This document shows positions 19,647-30,251 of a DNA stretch of 64,000 nucleotides, piece by piece; position 1 is the stretch's first letter; the number at the start of each line of letters is the position of its first letter. The position numbers were made by a program, and so were the translations under genes. The DNA is taken from the NCBI GenBank assembly GCA_033807775.1, contig CM066319.1:160337983-160401982 (forward strand). The letters are read 5' to 3'. A model generated the notes under the pieces. That model had not been told where the DNA came from and did no database searches. It was given only the letters and a program-made list of their open reading frames with translations. The stretch comes from Saussurea involucrata. Taxonomy: Eukaryota > Streptophyta > Magnoliopsida > Asterales > Asteraceae.

Positions 19647-22600
19647 ATGGAACTTCTGCATGCCGAAAGAAAAGGTGATATGTATCTGATGAATTTTTGT
19701 TCAACAACCAAGGACAAAGTTTGCTTTGTAGCTTGCGAAAGTAAAGAAGCCTGGTTATGGCATAACAGGTTCTGTCACATGAACTTTCACACATTAGATA
19801 AACTGGTAAAACTTGATCTAGTTAAAGGTTTGCCTAATGTTAAATTCAATAAGGGTCACTTGTGTTCTGCCTGTGAAATGGGAAAACTCAGAAGAGCTTC
19901 CCACAGAGGCAAAACAGATGTGTCTTGCACTAGACCTCTGTACATGCTTCATGTTGACCTCTGCGGTCCCATTGCCATACAGAGCCTAGGTGGCAAGAAA
20001 TACATACTTGTCTTAATTGATGAGTATTCGCGTTTCACATGGGTTGAATTTATTCGAAAGAAATCGGATGTTCCAATCATCTTGATTAATCTAATGAAAA
20101 GAATCCAAGTTCTTTATGAATGCAGAATACAGAATTTAAGAAGTGACAATGGCACAGAATTTAAAAACTATGTCATTGAAGCCTATCTTTCTACAGAAGG
20201 AATATCACAGAACTTCTCTGCAGCATGCACTCCACAGCAGAATGGCGTAGTCGAAAGGAAGAATCGAACGCTCGTGGAGGCAGCAAGAGCTATGCTATCA
20301 GCATGCGGATTACCGATGAACTTTTGGGCAGAAGCGATTTCTACTGCATGTTATACACAAAATCGTTCAACCATTGTGAAAAGACACCTCAAGACTCCTT
20401 ACGAATTGATCAACAAAAGGCGGCCAAACATCAAATTTTTTCATGTGTTCGGATGTAAATGCTTTGTTTTAAACGACAGAGATTCAAGAGGAAAGTTTGA
20501 GGTAAAAGCTGACGAAGGCAAATTCATTGGATACTCTGCCACTTCCAAAGCCTACAGAGCATTCCTTACAAGATCTCGCAAAATCGTAGAAAGTATCAAT
20601 GTTTCTTTTGATGATTCATTCCAAATGACTTTTGAGCAAATCAGTTCAGAACTCGAACTTAAAAGGGAAACCTCTGACATCTCGCAAACGAAAGAAGACT
20701 TAAATCTTCTATTTTTAGAGATGTTCCACGATGACATTGATCCTTCTGTTGGAACCATCAGAGTTTCTGAAGAACCATCCTCTGTCGGACAAAATCCTAC
20801 AGGTATGACTCTAACTGGTCCAAATAATGCTTCATCTTCTTCTGTAAATACTACAGATGCAAATGCCGAAGAAGAAAATGCAGAAGATGAAACATCAAGA
20901 AAAACGACCACAGAAGCTGCTGAAAAACAAACTCCACAATCCACAGAAGAACCAATTACAGAGGAAATTGAGGACCAAGACTATACGTCCTCAGAGGAAC
21001 AAACTCCACCACCACTCATACCAATCATTCCACAAATGGTAGAATCATCTACCAAGGCAAGAAGAACGACAGAGGCTATACAAGAAGAAGATCCACAAGA
21101 AGCTTCTGAAGAAAGGTTCGATGATATTGATGACCATCTTCCACGCACCACTCAGTGGACAAAGAGCCATCCTCCAAGCCAAATAATTGGAGAACCTTCT
21201 GACTCAGTAAAAACCAGGTCTGCCACTGCTAATTTTTGTTTCTTTACAAATTTTATTAGTGTGGTAGAACCAAAGAAGATTTCTGAAGCCCTAGATGACC
21301 CAAACTGGGTAGACGCCATGCAAGAAGAACTTCTGCAGTTTGAGCGTAACAGAGTATGGACTTTAGTACCTCTGCCACGAGGGAAACATGCCATTGGGAC
21401 TAAGTGGGTCTACAGAAATAAGAAGGATGAAGATGGAGTGGTCATCAGAAACAAAGCACGATTGGTGGCCAAGGGTTATAGACAAGAACAAGGCATAGAT
21501 TACGATGAGACTTTTGCTCCTGTCGCACGGCTCGAAGCAATAAGAATATTCTTAGCCTTCGCAGCCCACAAAGGATTTAAAGTTTATCAAATGGACGTAA
21601 AATCAGCTTTTCTCAACGGTGAAATCCAAGAAGAGGTTTACGTAAATCAGCCACCGGGGTTTGAAAGCTCAAAGTTCCCAAGGCATGTATACTACCTTGA
21701 AAAGGCTCTGTACGGACTGAAACAGGCTCCAAGAGCATGGTACGAACGACTTTCTACCTTTCTTCTAGTAAATGGCTACAACAGAGGTACAACAGATACT
21801 ACCCTATTCTATAAACGTAAAAACAGTGAAATAATGCTTGTACAAATCTATGTGGACGACATAATTTTTGGGTCTACTAATACAGAAGAGTACAAAAGTT
21901 TTGAAAAACTCATGCAGAGTGAGTTTGAAATGAGTATGATGGGAGAATTAACATTCTTCCTCGGACTCCAAGTCAAACAAACATCAGAGGGAATTTTTAT
22001 AAATCAGGCCAAATATGTCTCTGACATTCTTTTCAAGTATAGCCTCTCTGATACCTCTGCAATGAAAACTCCAATGGCCACTGGAAATAAGTTATCCTTA
22101 GATCCAGATGGCATCTCTGTAGAATGCACTCTCTACAGAGGCATGATTGGATCTCTGTTATACTTAACTGCAAGCAGACCTGACATTATGCATTCCACAT
22201 GTCTTTGTGCACGTTATCAAGCTAATCCTAAGAAATCACATTATGATGTTGTTAAAAGAATCTTTAGATACCTAAAGGGGACCAAAAATCTTGGTCTCTG
22301 GTATCCACAGAACTCTGGCTTTTGTCTTAAAGCTTATACAGATTCAGACTATGGAGGATGCATGCTCGACAGAAAGAGTACCTCTGGGAGTTGTCAATTC
22401 CTAGGTGGTAAGCTAGTCAGTTGGACCTCCAAAAAGCAGAACTGTGTATCAACATCTACGGCAGAAGCTGAATACGTTGCTGCTGCTAGCTATTGTTCTC
22501 AGGTTCTATGGATGAAGACTCAGCTAAAAGACTACTGCCACATTCTATTCAAAATACCCATCTTCTGTGATTCCAAAAGTGCCATTGCCATCTCTGCCAA

Positions 22601-22793
22601 TCCTGTGCAACATTCCAAAACCAAGCATATCGATATAAGGTACCATTTCTTGAAACATCATGTTGAACACGGTACAATCGAGATGCATTTCGTGCCAACA
22701 GAATATCAACTTGCAGACTTATTCACCAAAGCCTTAGACGAGAAAAGATTTAATTTCTTGGTGGGTAAGTTAGGAATGATTAATATGATGTGA
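19647..22793 (+). CDS. Sirevirus integrase - reverse transcriptase - RNase H, 1048 aa open segment
   Basis: The longest intact part of pol. Integrase: zinc-binding LWHNRFCHMNF ... CSACEMGK, then core D,D,E in HVDLCGPIA, RSDNGTEF and QQNGVVERKN (within residues 40-210). An acidic linker of about 200 residues follows. RT (about residues 550-800): KWVYRNKKDEDG, KARLVAKGYRQEQGIDY, MDVKSAFLNGEIQEEVYV, LYGLKQAPRAWYERL and the catalytic YVDDIIFGS. RNase H: TDSDYGGCMLDRKSTSG, STAEAEYVAAA, CDSKSAIAI and HIDIRYHFL. Ends at TGA 22791-22793. The ATG at 19647 is probably not a natural start, since it follows the nonsense codon closing the protease segment. It has no changed catalytic residue that I can see. 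Confidence 0.92.
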   Translation: MELLHAERKGDMYLMNFCSTTKDKVCFVACESKEAWLWHNRFCHMNFHTLDKLVKLDLVKGLPNVKFNKGHLCSACEMGKLRRASHRGKTDVSCTRPLYMLHVDLCGPIAIQSLGGKKYILVLIDEYSRFTWVEFIRKKSDVPIILINLMKRIQVLYECRIQNLRSDNGTEFKNYVIEAYLSTEGISQNFSAACTPQQNGVVERKNRTLVEAARAMLSACGLPMNFWAEAISTACYTQNRSTIVKRHLKTPYELINKRRPNIKFFHVFGCKCFVLNDRDSRGKFEVKADEGKFIGYSATSKAYRAFLTRSRKIVESINVSFDDSFQMTFEQISSELELKRETSDISQTKEDLNLLFLEMFHDDIDPSVGTIRVSEEPSSVGQNPTGMTLTGPNNASSSSVNTTDANAEEENAEDETSRKTTTEAAEKQTPQSTEEPITEEIEDQDYTSSEEQTPPPLIPIIPQMVESSTKARRTTEAIQEEDPQEASEERFDDIDDHLPRTTQWTKSHPPSQIIGEPSDSVKTRSATANFCFFTNFISVVEPKKISEALDDPNWVDAMQEELLQFERNRVWTLVPLPRGKHAIGTKWVYRNKKDEDGVVIRNKARLVAKGYRQEQGIDYDETFAPVARLEAIRIFLAFAAHKGFKVYQMDVKSAFLNGEIQEEVYVNQPPGFESSKFPRHVYYLEKALYGLKQAPRAWYERLSTFLLVNGYNRGTTDTTLFYKRKNSEIMLVQIYVDDIIFGSTNTEEYKSFEKLMQSEFEMSMMGELTFFLGLQVKQTSEGIFINQAKYVSDILFKYSLSDTSAMKTPMATGNKLSLDPDGISVECTLYRGMIGSLLYLTASRPDIMHSTCLCARYQANPKKSHYDVVKRIFRYLKGTKNLGLWYPQNSGFCLKAYTDSDYGGCMLDRKSTSGSCQFLGGKLVSWTSKKQNCVSTSTAEAEYVAAASYCSQVLWMKTQLKDYCHILFKIPIFCDSKSAIAISANPVQHSKTKHIDIRYHFLKHHVEHGTIEMHFVPTEYQLADLFTKALDEKRFNFLVGKLGMINMM

Positions 22794-24219
22794 AAATCCT
22801 CTGTAAGTATAGCTTTATCTTCTGTAAATAAGTATATATTTCTACTTTACTTAACTTATTGCTTTGATTGATTTATTTATGTATGTAAATTCTTAATCTC
22901 AAATAGTTCTTGATATCACAGAGCTTCTGTAACTCTGCTCAGAACCTCTGACGACCTCCACAGAACCTCTGGAAAAACAAGACCTATGCTCAATACAAAT
23001 CTTATCATTCTTTGATCCAAGCATAGGTCAAGGGGGAGCAAAAGGAAATTACTTGATCTACAGAGGTGATTAGATCAAGGGGGAGCAAAAAGGGACCCTG
23101 AAATGATCTACAGAGGTAAAACTTTCAAGGGGAAGCCAAAGAAGAACGTCGATGAATCTATATCGACAGAAGTCAGACATCACTGCCGAGAAAAGAAGAA
23201 CCAAAAAGGTATGTCTCTCGTACAAAAGGTTGTTGAAAACAGTTTTCTGGGACACAAATTGTCAAATATGTCCTAAATATACTGTAGATAACATTTCAAA
23301 AATCAAAAGATCAAAAAGTTTCATAAAATTTGAGTTATGAGAAATTTGAGGTCATAGAGCTTCTGCTGAGCTCAACAGAGGCTCTGCCAGAAATATGCTC
23401 TGAGATCACAAATTAACCCTCTATCGATCTTTTGGAATGTTATATCGGAAACCGAATACATACACCATGACCTTCACGAACAAAACTTTTTCCATAACAG
23501 TTTTCTCGGACACCAACTTTAAAATATGTCCGAAAAACATCTCTTAAAACAGATCAAAAATTGGATGATCAGAAAATTTAATAGAATTTTTGTTATGAGA
23601 TGTTTTCACTCATAGAGCTTCTGCTGGCCCTCACAGAGCTTCTGCAAGTTCCCACAGAGCCACAAAACCTCTGCGAGTAAAAATTCTTAACTAAAAATCC
23701 TATTGATCCTCTCAAGTGCCTTTGCAAACGTTTTGGTTAAAGAAGAACCCACAGAAGTCATGATAACAATAAGATATATGAGAAAGGGATAAACATCAAA
23801 AATTTCAAAATCACAGAGCTTCTGTAAACCACAGAAGTTCTGTCAATCTGTTACTTGGGCATTTCTGTAGTAATAACGGTTACTTTTACTGAGAGTGAAT
23901 CTCATGTGGCTAAGAACAACCCCACGCGCCTAGCATTAATGGGCCGCGCACGACGTCCTGTCATCCTCTGACATGGCCTACGTGTCTTATTTTTATTGGG
24001 CGTACATGGAACGTTTTATGTGGAAAGTTGAACCCGCCGTTCTAACTTGAGTACGGATTCCAAATTTTTAATCCATTGCCATATATTTTACTCTTTCGAA
24101 TTCTACCATTTTACCCTTCTATAAAAACCAAGCTTACCCTCTCATAAACCTTTTACAAACCCTCATTCTTCTCCGGCGAAACCCTGCAAAAACCTGCAAG
24201 TATCTTATTCTCATTACCA
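22794..24219 (+). other. Sirevirus non-coding gap between pol and the extra ORFs
   Basis: No ORF of note. From about 22910 to 23860 it is filled with the words CACAGAG, CAGAAG, CTTCTG and CCTCTG in both orientations and carries two GGGGGAGCAAAA purine tracts (about 23032 and 23079). From about 23880 the character changes: GC-rich with ACGTGTC, GGGCC and CGACGTC words, then a TATA-like TATAAAAA and a pyrimidine-rich leader to the ATG at 24220. Confidence 0.7.
24120..24127 (+). promoter_or_regulatory. Candidate internal promoter TATA box
   Basis: TATAAAAA lies 93 bp upstream of the ATG at 24220 and downstream of ACGTGTC and TGGGCC-like words at 23940-24000 that resemble plant gene promoter elements. 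It would allow the extra ORF to be expressed separately from Gag-Pol. Prediction from sequence only. Confidence 0.45.
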
Positions 24220-26904
24220 ATGGCTTCATCTTCTCAAGCTATCTCCCCTGCACACTCTTCGGCGAACTCACCAGAACATTCACCTGCTCATTCTGAACAT
24301 TCAGAAAACCCCCACCTTGCCAAAAGTATTGAACTAGAAGATTCTGCCGATTCAGCAGAATTTGCTCCGACCACACATCTTCAAAACTTCATAGCAAAGG
24401 ATCATTTCGAAAAAGTACTACCAATCAAATCCAACAATTGCTATTTGGTCCCCTCACCCACTGCTTTCGGCGAAGCCCATGCCATTCTTCTAAACATAAT
24501 GGAAAATCATATCCTCTTCCCTCTACTCTCAAGAACCCCAAACAAAATTCCAGTTAGATATTTGAACCAGTTTTGGCAAAGTTGCCGATTTGATAAAGAT
24601 GATTCTCTTATCAAATGGTACATTTCAAGACCTGACAAATCTGAACATCTGGAAATCAAGTTCAATAGAACAATGTTCTCACTTGAATTCAACCTACCAA
24701 CAAGGGGTCTTCTTGGATTGAAGAAATATGCAGAGCAACCAACAGACGACGAGATCTGTCGTTTCGTAGAAATGCTTGGGTACAACACCCAACTGAGGAA
24801 GAGAAATGACTTCCGCAGAGGCAGATTACCACCTCTGTGGAACACCTTGTTCTCAATTCTTAACAGATGCCTGACAGGGAAGTTAGGCAGTATTGACCAG
24901 AGCTCACATCAGATATTAACCATCATGTATGGGGTCTACTATGATCTCCCACTGGATTACGCGACCATAATGATGCAAGAGATCATCAACACCATCGACA
25001 GAAAGAACAACGCCAGAAGGGTCAAAGAGAACGATCCTAACTTTCTACCACCTCTGCAATTCCAAAGAATACTGGGAGTTTTGTTCGAACCTCTGTTGCT
25101 GATACAGAACTGGCCAATGGAAGGGCCAATTCCCAAACAGTTCCCAATGAACAAAAATACCCCCACTGATCATGTAGATGGCTACATATACTGCAGACCT
25201 TTGTCAAAGAACCTTTTGAAGTATGCCACGAATAAAACCCTTAAGAAAGAGTACATACGCGATCATAGAACTCCAAAACCGAGTCGTATGACACCCCCGC
25301 GTTTAGGTGTCCCCCTAGGAACAATGACTGCAGAACCTCTTTCCACTCAAGAAGAAAAAGATCACAAACTAGCAAAACACATGGCTATTCAACTTAGCTT
25401 CTTAGCCAAACGTGCAGAGCTCATAGGAAAGAAGTCCTCTTCGAAATCTTCTACCTCTACTCCAAAATCAAAGAAGAGGAAAACTAAAGAAGGCACCTCC
25501 ACAAGCGCTGCAGAAGATCAACCTTCACCTCCTCATGCCACAGAAATTGGCTCCACTGCTCCTCCCTCTTCTCCAAAACAGAAGAAGAAAAGAAAATCGA
25601 AAACTACAGAGGAAGGGGCACCAAAACCTAAGAGGAGGAAAACCAAGAAGAAGCATGGGAAATCACTTGAAAAATTGGTTACCATAGAAGAAGAAATCGC
25701 AGAAGAAAGAACTGCAGAAGAAGAAGATGCAGAAGTAGAAATGACAGAAGAGGGATATCAATCCCCAGATTGATTTGCTCACCAAGGAAACTTAAACGAT
25801 TTCCTACAGAACCCTGACATTGCCCACACTCTAAATACAGCAGGGTGGACGGCACAACCACTCGACCACCACTCCCCAGAAGAACAATACTTCTCTATTT
25901 CTGGCATTGACACACATCTGCAAGAAGATGATCAAACACCCAGAGATCAATCAGCTGAGACACCTGTTATTCTACAGAACCCCTTCATTCAACAAGGATT
26001 GGACGTCCACAGAAGGAGTCCAAGCCCAGCTTCAGAAGAAATAGAACAAACAGAAGCTCAGTGGAATAGAGATGAAGTAACAGAGGCTTTAGGGAAAATA
26101 ACAGAAAAAGAAGCTGTAGATTCAGATGAAGAAGAAGCTGTCTGGATACGAAAAGGTCTCTATCATCCACATGTCATGAGATTATACGGCTCTCATCAAA
26201 TGTACGACTTCTTAAGCACGGAGCAAGGAACTTCAACAGAAGCTAGGGAAGAAACACCAAGCCATCGGATAGCTACAGAAGCTGAAATGGTAGAAAATGA
26301 TGTAGTGTTTGGATGCTTAACAGAGGAAGAAACAAGAAAAGATGCCTGGATTAATAGAGGCACACAACCAAAACCATCTCCCAGTGCAACCCACACATCT
26401 AACTCCGCAGGTCTAGCTGCAGAAGGAGTTATTGAAAAAGAGCAGCACAGCTCGATCCAAACCCAACCCATCCAGCCAGAAGTCACTCTTTCGACTTCTG
26501 CACCCACAAAAACCGGGGAATCCATTCCTAGGGAGTCTCCTCAAAGAGACTCACCTAATGTTCGTGATCAATCGCCCCAGATCACACTAGAACACCCTAC
26601 AGAGGAATTCGTTTCCTCTGCCACGCACGAAATAGGGCCAACCCTTCTTTCAGAGAGAAGTAGTGAGCACAACGACGAAGAGACTCTAGACAAGTCTCTG
26701 AGTCAACAGAAGGATAATCTAGTACCCACCTCTGAAGTGGATCTAGACAATGTCATTCACAGAACTTCTGTAGAGTCTGAAGCACTAGATGCTTCTGCTC
26801 GAAGATCAGATGGAAATCCTTCCACCCCCATCGTACAAACAAGGGTGAACGAAGGTGTCCCAGGAGAAGGGACTCACTCTGGAGAAAGCTACGACCAGAG
26901 GTGA
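24220..26904 (+). pseudogene. Sirevirus extra ORF 1 (env-position), one nonsense codon
   Basis: ATG 24220 follows a leader with a TATA box. Residues 1-65 are Ser/His-rich. A globular part (about 66-350) contains KVLPIKSNNCYLVPSPTAFG, PLLSRTPNKIPVRYLNQFWQ and LTIMYGVYYDLP. A strongly basic tail with repeated SKKRKTKE/PKQKKKRKSK looks like nuclear localisation signals. TGA at 25771-25773 interrupts it; the frame then stays open, Glu- and Ser-rich, to TGA 26902-26904. The globular part resembles proteins common in Sirevirus extra-ORF regions of Asteraceae genomes (recollection). No signal peptide or membrane segment is seen, so 'envelope' is not supported. Function unknown. Confidence 0.75.
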
Positions 26905-29231
26905 AAGAGTTGCAAAGCTCTTTCACATCTTTTGCAGAGAAAACATCAACGGCCTTGCTGAATCTGAACACCAAAATGGACAATCTGTCCACAGAGGTGA
27001 AAACGGCCATCACAGAGATGAAATCTTCTGCTCAAACAACTGCCACAACTACAGCCACTTCTGCTGCTAAAGATTTTGGAATAGCTGCAACATCTGCATT
27101 CAAGGAATCAGTCAAACATTTCCTTGAACAAATGAACAAGCAATCCAACAAATCACAGAGCATCACACCTGCAGAACTACAGAAGGCTCTGCAAAACGTT
27201 CAAGAAGAGGCAATGCGTAACACTACAATGATGCAGCCAAAAGATTACATGACCAGAGCACAGCTGACAGAGCTCGGGCAGAATGTCATAAACCAGGTCA
27301 CAGAAGTCATTGTCTCCTTCACTACTGCAAATGCCAACTACGTCAAAGAATTCAGAAAAAGTGTCGGCAGAATGCGCTTCAACACAGAAGCAGAGCTTGC
27401 AACTCTAATCGGCCTCTGTGATGATGTATGTGCAAAGTTGATGGCCGCAGGAGCAAAACTACCAAAGAAACCCAAAGCTTCCTGCAGAGCAGAGGGTACT
27501 TCTGATAAGAGTCAGGATGACTCTGATGATGACCATCCTGGTCCATCAGATCATCCTGAGGGGGAGAATATAAGGGAGAAAGCTACGACCAGAGGACTAC
27601 AAGCTCCACCAATCGCAGCAGAACCAATCAGCCAAGCCCCTCCAGAACAAACCCAAGATCAAAAGACCACAGAGACAACACCCATCTCTGTGGAATCAAC
27701 TTCTGAAGAAACCAATATTCCAGAAGCTGATCAGCAAACCACAGAGGCAACAACCACCCTTGTGGTAATCAACTTGGAAGAAAGACCTTCAACAGAATCA
27801 ACTGAAAAACCCCAAACCATACCAAGAAGAAAGTCGATTGCCACCAAACCAAAAAGAGCAACGACCTCTGCTTCTTCTATTCTGAGAAAGATGCACAATA
27901 CAATGTCTGATCGAATGTCGCAGAGAGAAGAAGAAAGGCATAGGTTCACTTTAGCTTTTCGAATAGGAAGAAGATTCGACATACCTCAATCCACAGAAAC
28001 CAAGCTCACAGAAGAAGTCACAAAAGAACCTCCCACGGAGGTTATAGAGCAAAACAAGGCAACAGAACCAACGCCACATAAGTCCTCTCAAACACAAGTG
28101 TCAAAACCTACAGAGGCAACCCCCATCATTCCAACAGAAGCACCAACAACCAAACCTACAGAAGCAACAGGTTCTGAAGCTCCAAAGGCCAAAGACAAGG
28201 GAAAGGCGAAACTGACAGAAGAGCCCAAGAAAAAGAAATCATTGCCCAAGCCTACAGAGAAATTGATGAAGAGCGCATTTGATGCCTTCCAAACTCCAAA
28301 GCCTGAAGAAGAGGACTGGGCATATGGATTGAAGCCTCTGTCAGAAATTCCACTAACAGGTAGAGCTGCAGAAGTTGTTCAACAGATGGAGAGTCTCAGA
28401 AGACGAGTACCACCACATGGTCCAACATACGAAGAAATGGAAGAAGTGATGTACAAATATCTCTACAAACAACCCTTTCAGAACCTCCATCCAACAGACC
28501 AAATCACAAATCCGAACATCAGAGAAGAATTTGAGAACATCTTCAGCAGAACAAAGCCAAGAACCAAAGCAGAAGTCTTCTCAATTCATAAAATCAAAAA
28601 GGTAATCTTCTGCAGATTCTCCTTCACAACAACCTATCCAAAAGTCAGGTACAATCTTTATAGAGTCAAAAGGGTAAGCAATTCAGAAACCACCTTCGCT
28701 GATGTTGACATAAGGAATCTGAATCCCTATGATCTACCTGAACTTCTGCAATGGACAAAGGACAACTACAACACAGAGCCAAACACCAGAGCCTATCAAG
28801 TGTTGAGAAAAGCAATGAGGGAAAAGCTTCTGATCTACAGTATGATAGATTTTCAACTGGGAAAGGATCTTGGTCTCAAACATCTGAATTTACGACCACC
28901 AGAAGATCGCTGCCCACCCGACGCAGTGCCTAACTCAATCATTACAGAACCAAGATTCGGGTTAGTATTTAAAAACCCACAAGGCGAAGTCAAACTGTTT
29001 GTGTGTATGGACTGTCAGAAGTACGCAACTGGTACTCTGAACAAGTTCAGAGCAAGCCTTGTGAAATACAGAGGTACAGAGAAAATGAATAGAGATGGTG
29101 CAGATACTTTCATCAGAGAGATTGATGCCACAATTCGCCTAAGAGAACTCTGCATCAGTTTCTACAAAGAGATCAGAAGAATCGGAAGAGACAACAGAAG
29201 CTACAACGATTTCAAAGATGCCAAAATCTGA
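26901..29231 (+). CDS. Sirevirus extra ORF 2 (env-position), coiled-coil and acidic/basic protein
   Basis: Open in frame 3 through 776 codons to TGA 29229-29231. The first codon here is GTG, so it most likely is the shifted continuation of the upstream ORF, or starts at an internal ATG. The N-terminal 150 residues are heptad-like (LQSSFTSFAEKTSTALLNLN, MDNLSTEVKTAITEMKS), suggesting a coiled coil. A long Thr/Glu/Pro low-complexity stretch follows, then a more ordered C-terminus (about 480-776) with NPYDLPELLQW, PNSIITEPRFGLVFKNPQGE and LVKYRGTEK. The plan (coiled coil, acidic linker, folded C-terminus with a ..G..F..N..G.. segment) matches the extra ORF of family A at both ends of the window. 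Function unknown. Confidence 0.7.
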   Translation: MKELQSSFTSFAEKTSTALLNLNTKMDNLSTEVKTAITEMKSSAQTTATTTATSAAKDFGIAATSAFKESVKHFLEQMNKQSNKSQSITPAELQKALQNVQEEAMRNTTMMQPKDYMTRAQLTELGQNVINQVTEVIVSFTTANANYVKEFRKSVGRMRFNTEAELATLIGLCDDVCAKLMAAGAKLPKKPKASCRAEGTSDKSQDDSDDDHPGPSDHPEGENIREKATTRGLQAPPIAAEPISQAPPEQTQDQKTTETTPISVESTSEETNIPEADQQTTEATTTLVVINLEERPSTESTEKPQTIPRRKSIATKPKRATTSASSILRKMHNTMSDRMSQREEERHRFTLAFRIGRRFDIPQSTETKLTEEVTKEPPTEVIEQNKATEPTPHKSSQTQVSKPTEATPIIPTEAPTTKPTEATGSEAPKAKDKGKAKLTEEPKKKKSLPKPTEKLMKSAFDAFQTPKPEEEDWAYGLKPLSEIPLTGRAAEVVQQMESLRRRVPPHGPTYEEMEEVMYKYLYKQPFQNLHPTDQITNPNIREEFENIFSRTKPRTKAEVFSIHKIKKVIFCRFSFTTTYPKVRYNLYRVKRVSNSETTFADVDIRNLNPYDLPELLQWTKDNYNTEPNTRAYQVLRKAMREKLLIYSMIDFQLGKDLGLKHLNLRPPEDRCPPDAVPNSIITEPRFGLVFKNPQGEVKLFVCMDCQKYATGTLNKFRASLVKYRGTEKMNRDGADTFIREIDATIRLRELCISFYKEIRRIGRDNRSYNDFKDAKI

Positions 29232-29406
29232 TTCTCAAACCTCAAATCTCTGCAAACCAAGTCAAAGTCTATCTTTCATTGTACTCAAATGTAAAATGCC
29301 TCTGGCATATTTCTGAATGAAAGAACTTTCGAGGTATTGTTTAACCTCTGTCTTATCTAACTTAGCCTAACTAAACTCAAGTTCAATTTTTTATTTTTCA
29401 CTACTT

Positions 29407-29416
29407 AGGGGGAGAT
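29407..29416 (+). promoter_or_regulatory. Polypurine tract
   Basis: AGGGGGAGAT directly before the 3' LTR, the plus-strand primer site; family A has the same sequence before its LTR (2070-2079). Confidence 0.9.
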
Positions 29417-30246
29417 AACAAGCTTCAATCTTCCTAATCATAGAAATATTTAGAAGTAGTGAAAAATAGGCTAAGTGAAGAAAGCCTCTTACAGAGGCTC
29501 TGCCGAACTTACCGAGAGATCAAGGTCGAGAAGCTACAGAAGCTAAAGAGGCGTCCTACAGAAGCTCTGTCATACGCGCAAAGAAGACCAAAGACTCGGA
29601 ATCCGGTGAAGACTGCTCTACAAAGGACCAAACCGCGGAACCTCTGTGACACTTCACAGAGCCTCTGTGGTCTTCAACAAAGACTTCAAAGATATTTATA
29701 ATATCTTTCTACTGTTCCTGGACCTGTTCATCAACTTGCATGGCAACGTACCCTGTCCAACTTCAACGTGTCAAACTCTGAGTGGACTCAATAGGGCTTA
29801 GTACATAATAGACGTCTGCTGCATTAAATGCAATACAGCACATCCAACTGTTCATGCCATCCTTCCAACTATTCATACCGTCCGTTCTGAATAGTAGCTC
29901 ATGCTTTATGGTCCCCTTTGAGTAGTATAAAAGGAAGACTCATGTTGAGTTCTTCCTAAAAAAAGAATCGAGAATTAAAAAGAGAAAAACTTCAAGAACA
30001 CATAGCTTATATACTTTGAGAGTCATATCTGTTTTAAAAGCTTTGCTTACTCACTGTTCTTGAATCTGTTCTTGATATATATATATTCAGTAAACTTTGA
30101 GATATTATTTTCTGTTCACTGTTTATTTATATTGTGTTCTAAATCTATCAAACATATCTGTTAGTTATTCAAATACGCTTCCGCATCAAATATAAACTCG
30201 AACTAATAGATCTGACAATCTTGTATAAGCAAATCGGGAACCAACA
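29417..30246 (+). repeat. 3' LTR of the Sirevirus
   Basis: 830 bp, same length as the 5' LTR. TATA box near 29926-29932. It starts AACAAGCTTC where the 5' LTR starts TGTTAGCTTC: only the first four bases differ, and they are the reverse complement of the expected ones. It contains a near-perfect palindrome CACAGAGCCTCTGTG near 29655. Followed by GAAAT (30247-30251). Confidence 0.93.
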
Positions 30247-30251
30247 GAAAT

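Larger units (their letters stand above)
15075..30246 (+). mobile_element. Young Sirevirus (Ty1/copia SIRE lineage), full length 15.2 kb
   Basis: Two 830-bp LTRs (15075-15904, 29417-30246) aligned without gaps. There is a perfect 5-bp target duplication GAAAT (15070-15074, 30247-30251), a tRNA-Met primer site and a polypurine tract. Order: gag, in-frame stop, pol (protease, integrase, RT, RNase H), a 1.4-kb non-coding gap, then two long extra ORFs. By eye only about 8 of 826 aligned LTR bases differ, apart from the first four. At a commonly assumed 1.3e-8 substitutions per site per year that is a few hundred thousand years. Frameshifts and stops in pol and in the first extra ORF make this copy non-autonomous. 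Confidence 0.95.

Noticed and set aside
19647..19649. ATG at 19647 as a genuine start of an integrase-RT gene
   Set aside because: It directly follows a nonsense codon in a frame that is continuous with the protease; independent initiation is unlikely.
28602..28690. An intron in Sirevirus extra ORF 2 like the one in family A
   Set aside because: GT and AG words exist (AAAAAGGTAATC ... CAATTCAG), but the reading frame is open throughout and no stop requires splicing.
24220..29231. True envelope glycoprotein in the Sirevirus
   Set aside because: Env-position ORFs are present, but no signal peptide, transmembrane segment or cleavage motif is visible; the name env would go beyond the evidence.
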